Source: Hungatella effluvii (GTDB lineage Bacteria; Bacillota; Clostridia; Lachnospirales; Lachnospiraceae). From it: DNA of 64,000 bases. The notes under the pieces are model-generated. The model saw only the letters and a program-made list of their open reading frames with translations. It searched no databases and had not been told where the DNA came from. The position numbers and the translations under genes were made by a program. The stretch covers positions 62,001-126,000 of the forward strand of contig NZ_QJKD01000008.1 in NCBI RefSeq assembly GCF_003201875.1. The letters run 5' to 3'. Positions 7,093 to 14,528 of this stretch are shown in pieces (the first letter of the stretch is position 1; every line of letters begins with the position of its first letter).

Positions 7093-8958
7093 TTAAATAG
7101 CATTATTTCCAGCTAAAGTTCTCATTTTGTTAACCTTTTCTAACTGTTTACCATCACATTTTAAAAGCTCCATATATTTTCTTATTGTTTCCGCGTTAGT
7201 TGCATGTATAAGAATATGAATATTCTTGTCGATAATAATTAAATTGTTGTATTCATCAGTTCCACCTAGGTGTCTGGGTTTTATATGATGACAGTGAATA
7301 CTTTCATATTCCATTACTTTTCCAGTAATCGCACATTTTCCCCTTTGAGCACAGTATCTTGATATCCTATTGTCTGAGTATTCAATGCTGCGATTGGCTT
7401 CTACTGTTCTCATCATTTTTAAAAGAATTGACATATTCAACTGTAATGGTTCATACATAATTGCTCGGCCCTCAGGTGTATACTTATTTATTTTTCTATT
7501 TTTATACCTGGGCTGTTTTGTTTGAATATATCCTATGGGAATGATTGCAGTTTCATGAACATAGCGGAGTTGCTTGCTTTTTCCATACTTTTCTTTTATA
7601 AATCCTTCTGGTGAGCCTTCCTTTTTTAACCTCTTGCCTAGCGTTTTTCTTAATACCCGATTAATTATAAATGCTATTTTGTTGCAATCAGCACTTATAT
7701 GGGTAGTCACTTGGTAGTAATTATGAATTCCTAGAACAGTTGAATTATACTTTTGTATCGTTTTGTATTCTCCTATTCCATCTTTTGGACATCTAATTTC
7801 TTTGATAATTTTTTTCAACTTTTCACACTCTGTTTTGATGGCTTTGTCTTTCATGTGCGACTTAATAACGTATTTTTTTCCTTTTTTAGTAGCTCTGATT
7901 TTGAACCCTAAAAATTCAGAATATTGCTTTTTTAGGTTTATGACTTTGGACTTTTCTTCATTAATATCCAATTTCAATCTGTCTTTTAACCACAGCTTTG
8001 AGGCCATAAATACTTTTTTCGCATCATTAAAATTCCTACAGAAGATTTTAAAATCATCTGCATATCGAACTATATACATTTCTTTCAGGTTACTGTATCG
8101 TTTTAGAGACTGATACTTTGCTCCTTGGTCAATAGAACCATTGCTATTAACATATTCTGCATATTGATGTTCTGTAGGGAATAATTCCCATTGACTAGCT
8201 GTCCACCAATCAAATTCATTTAGAACTACATTAGCTAATAGCGGCGAAAGAATACCTCCTTGTGGAGTTCCTTTGTCTGGATACATAATATCTCCATTTG
8301 GCATGACAATGGGAGCTTTTAACATTTCCTGAATTATACAGATTAATTTTTTGTCTTGTATACCTATATTCCACAGTTGCTTCTTTAGCTTATGATGATT
8401 AACATTATCAAAGAATCCTTTTATATCAATGTCTACTACATAGTGTAAGCCTTGCCTTTGAACCATTTTATAACATTGGGCAATAGCTTGTTCTGCTGAA
8501 CGATTTGGCCTAAACCCATTATTTCGTTCAAAGAATTTAGCCTCACATATTGGTTCTAATATTTGTAATATGCATTGTTGTATTAAGCGGTCCATTATTG
8601 TTGGAATTCCGAGTGGTCTTAATTTTCCATTAGGTTTTGGTATTTCTACTCGTCTTACTGGTGATGGTTTATAGAACTTCAGTTTATTCCTAACTTTTTC
8701 TACCAGCCAGTCTGGTTCTCGGTTTTCAATATCTTTAATTGTTTTACCGTCAGTACCTATTGTGTGGCTACCAGCGTTCTTTTTAATATTTCGATATGCT
8801 AACAGGATATTTTCTCTAGTCAGAATTAATGACATTAGGTTGGTGAATTTTTTTCCCTGTTGACTATCAGAATACAGCTTGTCCATTATTTCTTGCATAT
8901 CGTAATATTCTGCATATCTAAGCTTTTTGTTAACTTTGGACTTTTCGGAAATCGACAT
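7093..8958 (-). CDS. ltrA: Group II intron-encoded reverse transcriptase/maturase with HNH endonuclease
   Basis: The protein has 621 aa when started at the ATG at 8958, where AGGGG lies 8 bases upstream; a GTG at 8967 is less likely. Reverse transcriptase blocks run from about residue 45 to 365. They include RRVEIPKPNGKLRPLGIPT, GTPQGGILSPLLANVVLNEF and the catalytic YADD at 299-302. The maturase X domain follows (about 385-500). The C-terminus (about 536-590) is an HNH endonuclease with CAQRGKCAITG and HCHHIKPRHLGGTDEYNNL. All domains are intact, so it should promote splicing of the surrounding intron and its retrohoming. Length and layout fit the bacterial chloroplast-like/mitochondrial-like classes with an endonuclease. 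Confidence 0.96.
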   Translation of the reverse strand: MSISEKSKVNKKLRYAEYYDMQEIMDKLYSDSQQGKKFTNLMSLILTRENILLAYRNIKKNAGSHTIGTDGKTIKDIENREPDWLVEKVRNKLKFYKPSPVRRVEIPKPNGKLRPLGIPTIMDRLIQQCILQILEPICEAKFFERNNGFRPNRSAEQAIAQCYKMVQRQGLHYVVDIDIKGFFDNVNHHKLKKQLWNIGIQDKKLICIIQEMLKAPIVMPNGDIMYPDKGTPQGGILSPLLANVVLNEFDWWTASQWELFPTEHQYAEYVNSNGSIDQGAKYQSLKRYSNLKEMYIVRYADDFKIFCRNFNDAKKVFMASKLWLKDRLKLDINEEKSKVINLKKQYSEFLGFKIRATKKGKKYVIKSHMKDKAIKTECEKLKKIIKEIRCPKDGIGEYKTIQKYNSTVLGIHNYYQVTTHISADCNKIAFIINRVLRKTLGKRLKKEGSPEGFIKEKYGKSKQLRYVHETAIIPIGYIQTKQPRYKNRKINKYTPEGRAIMYEPLQLNMSILLKMMRTVEANRSIEYSDNRISRYCAQRGKCAITGKVMEYESIHCHHIKPRHLGGTDEYNNLIIIDKNIHILIHATNAETIRKYMELLKCDGKQLEKVNKMRTLAGNNAI

Positions 8959-9689
8959 AGGCATCACCCCTTTCTTTTCAAAGGATAATTTTCTTTGTCC
9001 TACCCGAAGCTACGTCTATTAATTCTAGTATAATTATATAGAATTGGCTAGTGGCCCTTCCTCCACAGCTTATTATCACTGTTTCCTCGGTACTATGCCA
9101 CCGCTATCACCTCAATTAAATAGCTTATTTATCCATATGGATTTTCGTCTATACTGTTTCATAGATGTGCAATCATCTCCACATTTGAGGCTTCTGACGT
9201 TCCAATATTCCTATCATTGCATTAATTTAGGTGCTTTCTCTGAGCCTGTATATAGCTTATTCAGCCCTGTTGCCTATAACAACATATGGTCTTTCATAAA
9301 ACAAAGTCTTACTCAACCACATATACCCCATCATTGATGGTATGTACATTTCTATACATTATGCATTTAGACTCGTACTCTCAAAAGTTCGTCGGTGTTT
9401 ATAACACATTCTCACCATGTTAATGCGACACCCGGCCTATAGGATACACCATCCACCTCTGGACAGCTTTCGAGTTGGCAGATAGTTATTCTGCAAAACT
9501 TACGGTATCTCTCAGCCGACTTTGGCGAGCTCCATAACAACTTTCAAATTGCCTATCCAGTTGCCATTCGCAGGTTGTAGTGAGGGCATTTCAAGGCGTT
9601 ACTCTGTCATTCTACCCTTCGGAATATTAGTTCTATTTCATTAATTATTAATGAAACGCTTTAGCTTTTCACTAAAGAACGTCTCGCAC

Positions 9690-10077
9690 TCGTTTTGCAT
9701 TCTACAATCCATATCTTCCCATCCTTCTCCACAAAAAAATCCACATTGCTTATCATAAACGGATACAGCGGATGGCGAAACATTTTTCTTACCGCATACG
9801 GTTTCAGCCCAGTTTTCTTCATAAAAATCTGAACCACCAGTTCCTCCAGCCGATGTCCGATTTCCAGGCTGACCCAGTTGCGTTCTTCCTCCACAACCGG
9901 CTGATATCCCAGCTTCTCATGATACAGTTCATTGGCTGTCTTCCACGGCGAAACCCGGTAAATACTGGCTACATCGCTGCCCCCGATCCCGCACCTGCGG
10001 TACTCCAGCCATTGTTCCTCTGAAATTTTTGTGATGTCTTCCACGAAAACTTCTGGTTCATAGTTTAAATTCAGCAA
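9690..10077 (-). CDS. YqaJ-type viral recombinase/exonuclease, 5' exon
   Basis: This exon of 388 bases encodes 129 codons plus one base. It begins at a TTG codon (10077) 9 bases after AGGAGG; no in-frame ATG is nearby. Features of the YqaJ/lambda-exonuclease fold are visible: WLEYRRCGIGGSDVASIYRV at about 23-42, a conserved EIGHRLEELV helix, NVDFFV with Asp113, and ECKT at 126-129 supplying the catalytic Glu and Lys. The intron enters one base after ECKT. Read straight through, translation would add about 8 intron-encoded residues and stop at 9661. YqaJ enzymes resect DNA ends and work with an annealing protein, here the ERF gene. The gene lies 24 bases after the 374-aa unknown. Confidence 0.88.
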
Positions 10078-10101
10078 GTATTTTCACCTCCTCGCCGGTT
10101 C

Positions 10102-11226
10102 CTATTTTAAATCTCCCGGAATATCGTAATCGCTCCACCGCAGTGTCAAACACCTGGAAACAGCCTCTTCCAAATCTGCCAGAGGTTTTCCCTGCACACC
10201 ATTCACCTCCGACAAAAAGATACTGGTGCAAATAGCGCAGTACACATCATAACCACTGCAGGCTCCGCCCATATAGGTAGCTTTAAACTGCTCCACAGTT
10301 TCCGCAATCATTTTTTTTCCTATCTTTACCCGCTCCATCAGCCCGGAAATCACATTGACCGGGTGATTTAAGTAAATATGGAATAACCGTTCAACCCCGG
10401 CAAGCGCTTCCTCATACCTGGCAAAAGCCATGGACATATTAGCATCAAATTCTGCCATGGACGCCTTCTTTTCATGCGCCAGCTTCAATGCCTTTCCAAG
10501 CACCAGCGGCCGCTTATCTTCGCCAATCAGCAGAGAATAATAGATATTCGCACCACTGGCTCCCACGTCTGATGTTGAAATTCTAACCGCGGCTGATAGC
10601 TGGTCGTTTAAATCCTCCCGGTAATTTCTTAACGCTTTCCGGTAAGAAGATACCAGTTCGTCATCCTCAATCTCCCAGGTGGCTGTGGTCATGGTGTGGT
10701 CGTAATATCCCGCCTTAAACGTTGCCTCATCATATTTCCCGTTGATATAGGACGACGCAGTGCCAAAAATCTCGGTCATCGGCAGGATACAATAGTCGCT
10801 CTCATCCCCGCCGTGGACAGCCCTCACTTTGCCTTCCTGAATCCGGATAAGGGCATCGCCTCTCGTGACCTTCAGGCAGTCATTTAATATCCTGGCAAGC
10901 TTCGGCTTCTCCAAATCTGACAGTGCATTTCCATTCACCCTTGCCCTGCTCTTTAAGGTAGCCAGGCTGGATCTTCCCAGCGGATAGACGGACCTTCCCA
11001 TCTTGAGCAAAAGTCCTGTATTCCGGCAGGTATCCGGAATAATCCCCTTTTCCTCCAGTTCTTCTGTAATCCTCTGACACAAAGCCTCATTTTCTTCTGC
11101 GGGCAATAAACGTATGGAGCTGCTGGGCCTGACGTCCCAGCCAGCGCGTTCCTCCAGTTCCTCCAGGAACCCATGCAGCTGGTCCTCCTTTGTGAAATTA
11201 ATCGAAAAATCATCCTGATAATTCAT
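10102..11226 (-). CDS. Conserved hypothetical mobile-element protein, 374 aa
   Basis: A soluble protein of mixed composition, without signal peptide or membrane helices. Notable stretches are KMGRSVYPLGRSSLATLKSR near residue 75, a Gly/Asp-rich part (AVHGGDESDYCILP) near 135, and a C-terminal part with two closely spaced Cys-containing segments (MGGACSGYDVYCAICTSIFL) near 320. It begins at ATG 11226 after GGAG and lies directly upstream of yqaJ in the operon. It resembles long unassigned proteins found beside recombination genes on phages and conjugative elements. A relation to DUF932-type phage proteins crossed my mind, but I cannot support it. The function is unknown. Confidence 0.72.
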   Translation of the reverse strand: MNYQDDFSINFTKEDQLHGFLEELEERAGWDVRPSSSIRLLPAEENEALCQRITEELEEKGIIPDTCRNTGLLLKMGRSVYPLGRSSLATLKSRARVNGNALSDLEKPKLARILNDCLKVTRGDALIRIQEGKVRAVHGGDESDYCILPMTEIFGTASSYINGKYDEATFKAGYYDHTMTTATWEIEDDELVSSYRKALRNYREDLNDQLSAAVRISTSDVGASGANIYYSLLIGEDKRPLVLGKALKLAHEKKASMAEFDANMSMAFARYEEALAGVERLFHIYLNHPVNVISGLMERVKIGKKMIAETVEQFKATYMGGACSGYDVYCAICTSIFLSEVNGVQGKPLADLEEAVSRCLTLRWSDYDIPGDLK

Positions 11227-11238
11227 TCCTTCTCCTTT

Positions 11239-11379
11239 CTAGCTGGCTTCTTCCAGCAACACTGCAGCTGTGACATGGCCATCTTCAATGACCCATTCCA
11301 GACCGTATCCGGCTAACTCAATCAATTCGTCAATACTCAATAGATCTGCATTTTTCCATAAAATCTGTGTACCAACCAT
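11239..11379 (-). CDS. Small hypothetical protein, 46 aa, first gene of the recombination operon
   Basis: The frame MVGTQILWKNADLLSIDELI continues to a C-terminal EDGHVTAAVLLEEAS. It starts at ATG 11379, 8 bases after AAAGGAG, and ends 12 bases before the next gene. A longer in-frame version reaching 11505 would be translated through the terminator hairpin and leader and is rejected as the main start. The protein is acidic and probably folds as one or two helices with a short beta hairpin. Its position directly after an attenuator-like leader makes it the first product made when the operon is switched on. No family is recognised. Confidence 0.6.
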   Translation of the reverse strand: MVGTQILWKNADLLSIDELIELAGYGLEWVIEDGHVTAAVLLEEAS

Positions 11380-11410
11380 CTCTTTCTCTCCTTTCATTCT
11401 TCTTAAAGCA

Positions 11411-11456
11411 CAAAAAAAGACCCAAAAAGATAATCTACTCGTCTTTTGGGGTCTTT
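11411..11456 (-). terminator. Intrinsic terminator in the operon leader (attenuator-like)
   Basis: On the minus strand AAAGACCCCAAAAGA (11442-11456) pairs with TCTTTTTGGGTCTTT (11416-11430), followed by a run of seven T. It stands between the promoter at 11580-11608 and the first gene (start 11379), so expression of the whole operon requires read-through. The stop codon of a short leader ORF lies in the loop (11435-11437). Confidence 0.8.
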
Positions 11457-11512
11457 CTAAACGAACCATTCCTGGTCCGGCTTTCGCAACAGGCAACTGC
11501 CTCAATCATCAT
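11435..11512 (-). CDS. Putative 25-codon leader peptide overlapping the attenuator
   Basis: GGGAG just before tandem ATG codons (11512 and 11509) opens a 25-codon frame, MMIEAVACCESRTRNGSFRK plus five residues, ending at TAG in the loop of the terminator. A ribosome on its last codons would cover the 5' arm of the terminator stem and prevent it from folding, as in translation-coupled attenuators. The peptide has two adjacent Cys codons and several Arg codons. Whether it is translated is not shown. Confidence 0.4.
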   Translation of the reverse strand: MMIEAVACCESRTRNGSFRKTPKDE

Positions 11513-11515
11513 GCT

Positions 11516-11531
11516 CCCGGTTCTTACCGGG
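11516..11531 (-). other. Leader hairpin CCCGGT/ACCGGG
   Basis: A perfect six-pair stem with a four-base loop, preceded by TTTTGTCCC on the minus strand and followed by the start of the leader peptide. The 3' arm contributes the GGGAG that would be its ribosome binding site, so folding could hide it. The leader of ssb (1257-1273) has the same TTTTGTCCC-hairpin-GGGAG layout. Confidence 0.5.
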
Positions 11532-11579
11532 ACAAAACTTTGATATGTTTTGGAAACATATAAAATCACTATTATTTAT

Positions 11580-11608
11580 ACACTATCACAATATATAGGT
11601 TATGTCAA
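11580..11608 (-). promoter_or_regulatory. Promoter of the recombination operon
   Basis: On the minus strand a consensus TTGACA (11603-11608) and a TAGTGT -10 box (11580-11585) are 17 bases apart. The spacer holds CTATATATTGTG, identical to the ssb promoter at 1327-1355, making a shared regulator likely. The -10 box is weak. Confidence 0.6.
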
Positions 11609-11646
11609 ACCTTTCATACTATATACAGTATCATTCTCTACTATAG

Positions 11647-12169
11647 TTATCGTACATTACATCTTTTCCTACTATGTATTATCATGGTTCCACCCCCGAT
11701 ATACTGATCCTTCCTAACAAGCGAATATAATTGATCCTTTGTAAATACAATCCCTGGGTTTTCGGCCAGCAAATATAGAATATTAAATTCAGTCTTGGTC
11801 AGTTTTATATTGGTATTTTCTACTTCAATAATTCTTTTATATGAATCTATGATAAGCTCATATAAAAATATGGTATTTGTATTTTCACTACTCTTTATTT
11901 GACTCCTCTGCATAACAGCTTCCGCCCTAACTCTAAATTCCCCCTGTCAAAAGGGTATAGAATACATTCAGAGACTCCATTAGATTTAATCTTTTTTCCA
12001 CACAATATTCTGATGTAATTGCTATAAAGGGTATTTTACATAAACTCTTGATCGCACTAAACAGAATTCTAATTTCAATCTTTAAAAAACAAATATCCCA
12101 AATAATTAAATCATATATTTCCCATTCTAGATTCTTTGCTGCTGAAGAAACTAACTGTATCACAGACAC
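11647..12169 (-). pseudogene. Decayed OmpR-type response regulator
   Basis: Two adjacent fragments on the minus strand match successive parts of the intact regulator at 46489-47175. The first (11933-12169) resembles the middle of its receiver domain, with EIYDLIIWDICF corresponding to EIYNLIIFDIFI. The second (11647-11913) resembles the linker and the winged-helix DNA-binding domain, with KLTKTEFNILYLLAENPGIV corresponding to DLTKREFDILYLLSSNPGVV. A stop and a frame change separate the fragments. The N-terminus is missing and the final wing is lost after GGGTMIIHS. It is therefore a non-functional copy. It lies between the mobile module and the glycosidase locus. Confidence 0.75.
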
Positions 12170-12208
12170 ATTTGGGAAATCATCATATTAACCGGGATTC
12201 CAAGGTAT

Positions 12209-13723
12209 TTATTTTGCATTACTCAAGCTACAAAAGGTTATATTCTCACATAATTCCAGAGACAGCGTTTGTTTTTTCTTCTGCCCGGGCTTTCCCAACC
12301 GTAGATTTGAGAATACAATATTTTTCAGTTCATGTCCAGGCTCATCGAAACCACATAGTTCCAGAGCTTCACATGGTCTCCACACTCTCTTATCATCCAG
12401 ATATTCTCCCAAAACTTCAACATGATCAAAACTGCAGTTTTCAAAGACCGGAGGCTGGGATGCTGCAATCCCGTCATCGTTATAGCCAACGGAATGAAAC
12501 AATATTCTTGCCGCGGTGCAGTCCCGCACCATCACGTCACGGACGTAACCGCCCCGCTTTTTCGTGCCTTTAATCTCTATACCAAAGTAAGACTGGCTCA
12601 TATCACAGTCCCAGATCATCACATCTTCAATTCCTCCGGACATCTCACTGCCAATGGTAATGCCGTGACCGAAGGCGCTTACACAGTCAAAAATCCGAAT
12701 ATGTCTGCTTGGCCTGCCAATTAGATTCCCTTCCGGATTTTTTCCTGACTTAATGGCGATCGAATCATCACCAGTATAAAAAGTGCAGTTAAATATTGTG
12801 CAGTTGCTGGAAGAATCCGGATCCCAGCCGTCACCATTCCAAATTTTTTCCGAGTAAAATTTACAGCCGTTTGTCACGATTCTGTCAGAGTAAATCATGT
12901 GCACATTCCAGCTAGCCCCATTTTTAAATGTAACTCCTGATAAAACAATATCCTGACAATTACTGATATTAATGAGTCTGGGACGAACCCTGCCAGGGAT
13001 CGTCTCCGGTTTTTCGCATTCCCCGATCTGCTCTCCCAGAGAATCCAGATAATCCTTCAGCCGTTCACGCTCCGATTCAATCACCTTCTCTGCAAGGCTT
13101 CTTCCTCCACTTGCAATCATACCTTTTCCACGAATCACCACATGACTGCAGTTAAAATCTCCGTCATGATTTAAATGTCCCAAATTCAAGAGGCTGCTGT
13201 AGCACTCAGTCTCAATTCCCTCAAAACGACTGGGAATACGTGGAAGATAATCTTCCACCACATCTGTCCCCTGAAGAATTCCACCTTCTTCCAGATATAA
13301 TTCCATATCGCTGTGAAGCCGCAATGCGCCTGTCAAGAAGATTCCCTCCGGTATGTAAACCGCCTCATCCGCCTGACAGTCATCAATCGCCTGCTGTATA
13401 GCTCTGGTATTCATCGTCTTTCCATCACCAGAGGCGTAATACGGTGCAGATGTGATGTCACGAAGAATCTTTCTCTTTCCTGTACTTATGCTCAATTCCT
13501 CCCTGGCTGCTTCCCGACCATCTCCGTCTTTCTTAACAATACGGATTCTATAATCCGTTTCAGCTTCCAATTCTCCCAGTTCATAATGTGTTTTTACTGT
13601 GCTTCCATAATATTTTTCATTTAAATGAATTTCATATTTTACACTCTCTGAAATTTTCTTATCCCAGTACAGAGTAATCGAATCTGCTGTAACAAGTGTA
13701 TGAATAGTCCCGATCCGTTCCAT
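12209..13723 (-). CDS. GH28 family glycosidase (polygalacturonase-like) with N-terminal FN3 domain
   Basis: The protein has 504 aa. Residues 1-85 look like a fibronectin type III module (SITLYWDKK, YEIHLNEKYYG, TDYRIRIVKKDG). The rest is a right-handed beta-helix of GH28. Active-site positions are visible: NGDGWDPDS at 296-304, GDD at 318-320, GHG at 352-354 and an EIKGTKKRGG stretch at about 383-392 in place of the usual RIK. GH28 enzymes hydrolyse alpha-linked galacturonic acid in pectin. No signal peptide is present, so it likely acts on imported oligosaccharides. It is the last gene of the seven-gene operon that begins at 25705, one base after the esterase gene. Confidence 0.9.
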   Translation of the reverse strand: MERIGTIHTLVTADSITLYWDKKISESVKYEIHLNEKYYGSTVKTHYELGELEAETDYRIRIVKKDGDGREAAREELSISTGKRKILRDITSAPYYASGDGKTMNTRAIQQAIDDCQADEAVYIPEGIFLTGALRLHSDMELYLEEGGILQGTDVVEDYLPRIPSRFEGIETECYSSLLNLGHLNHDGDFNCSHVVIRGKGMIASGGRSLAEKVIESERERLKDYLDSLGEQIGECEKPETIPGRVRPRLINISNCQDIVLSGVTFKNGASWNVHMIYSDRIVTNGCKFYSEKIWNGDGWDPDSSSNCTIFNCTFYTGDDSIAIKSGKNPEGNLIGRPSRHIRIFDCVSAFGHGITIGSEMSGGIEDVMIWDCDMSQSYFGIEIKGTKKRGGYVRDVMVRDCTAARILFHSVGYNDDGIAASQPPVFENCSFDHVEVLGEYLDDKRVWRPCEALELCGFDEPGHELKNIVFSNLRLGKPGQKKKQTLSLELCENITFCSLSNAK

Positions 13724-13724
13724 A

Positions 13725-14528
13725 TTATATTTCTCCTTTCAGAAGCCATAAAATTGAGTCTTCCAAACAACTGTCCCAGAAATACCAGTCGTGATTTCCC
13801 TCTCTCTCCTGATAGATTGCATTGATCTCCTCTCGCTTCAAAAACTCATAAAATGCTCTGTTATGCTCCAGGAAAGGATCGCCGACACCGCATGTCAGAT
13901 AGATTTCAGGCAGTTCAGTCCCCTTATCTTTCAGACTTTTAATCTGAATTTCCGGATTTTGAGAACTTTCCTCCAGCAAATCCAAATCTCCAAAGATCTG
14001 GCGGTAATATCCGTAATCACCTAAGCCATCCTCAAATCCTTCCCTTTTTTGGGATATATCGTGTATGATCAACGCGGAAGAAAACCCCACTATCTTCCCA
14101 AACGTATCCGGATATGCGAATCCAGTATGAATTGCTCCGAAGCCGCCCATAGAGACGCCGCCGATAAATGTATGTTCTTTCCCTGCTGGCAGGTTCAACA
14201 TTCTTTGAACATAGGAAACCAATTCCATACCTACGTATCTACAGTAGGTATTTCCTTTTCCCGTGCCGTCCAAATAAAAACTATTCTCACCTGCTGGAAG
14301 AATAACTGCCAAATTGTACTTTGCTGCCAGATCCATGATATGAGTGCCATAAATCCAGGATATTTCAGAATTCCCGTATCCCCCAAGCAGCACCAGCGTC
14401 TCCGGCTCCCTGTCGTAATGGTGGTTTCCTTCCCTTACTTCGGGATTCGTATCGTTCGGTAGTATCATATTGAACGGAACGTATCTGCACAGTTCCTTTG
14501 AACGAAATTTAAACTCTGCGAAAGCCAT
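13725..14528 (-). CDS. Alpha/beta-hydrolase esterase (esterase D/CE1-like)
   Basis: The 267-aa protein has an alpha/beta-hydrolase layout: LVLLGGYGNSEISW as the oxyanion region near residue 45, GVSMGGFGA as the nucleophile elbow near 145 (Ser in GxSxG), CGVGDPFLEHN as the likely acid, and GNHDWYFWD with the catalytic His near 245. The lack of a signal peptide points to cytoplasmic action. Inside a pectin-type operon it probably removes acetyl or other ester groups from imported oligosaccharides; the exact substrate is not visible. Its start overlaps the end of the GH35 gene by 20 bases, suggesting translational coupling. Confidence 0.85.
   Translation of the reverse strand: MAFAEFKFRSKELCRYVPFNMILPNDTNPEVREGNHHYDREPETLVLLGGYGNSEISWIYGTHIMDLAAKYNLAVILPAGENSFYLDGTGKGNTYCRYVGMELVSYVQRMLNLPAGKEHTFIGGVSMGGFGAIHTGFAYPDTFGKIVGFSSALIIHDISQKREGFEDGLGDYGYYRQIFGDLDLLEESSQNPEIQIKSLKDKGTELPEIYLTCGVGDPFLEHNRAFYEFLKREEINAIYQEREGNHDWYFWDSCLEDSILWLLKGEI

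Larger units (their letters stand above)
6168..9689 (-). mobile_element. Group II intron with maturase ORF and a two-gene insert in domain VI
   Basis: The intron is on the minus strand in the same sense as its host gene. The 5' end is GTGCGAG (from 9689), matching the GUGYG consensus. The 3' end is CCTATCGCTAT (to 6168), matching the AY end, with a likely branch-point A eight bases from the end (6175). Domain V is at 6988-7021. The maturase lies in domain IV. The 731 bases from 8959 to 9689 hold no gene and correspond to domains I-III. The 5' arm of domain VI (6961-6987) and its 3' arm (6168-6195) are separated by 765 bases that carry two other genes. Deleting 6168-9689 restores the yqaJ frame. 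The region is visibly more AT-rich than its flanks. Confidence 0.9.

Noticed and set aside
9044..9337. Plus-strand ORF within the intron 5' region
   Set aside because: It lies in the RNA domains of the intron, has no ribosome binding site and its product has no coding character.
6168..9689. Insertion sequence or integrated phage rather than group II intron
   Set aside because: No transposase is present, while domain V, GTGCG/AY ends, a maturase and exact restoration of the host frame all fit a group II intron.
11433..11505. Longer version of the 46-aa gene starting in the leader
   Set aside because: It would translate through the terminator stem and lacks a suitable ribosome binding site; the ATG at 11379 has a good one.
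12136..12573. Plus-strand ORF opposite GH28
   Set aside because: Shadow of the GH28 gene on the other strand, with no ribosome binding site or recognisable domain.
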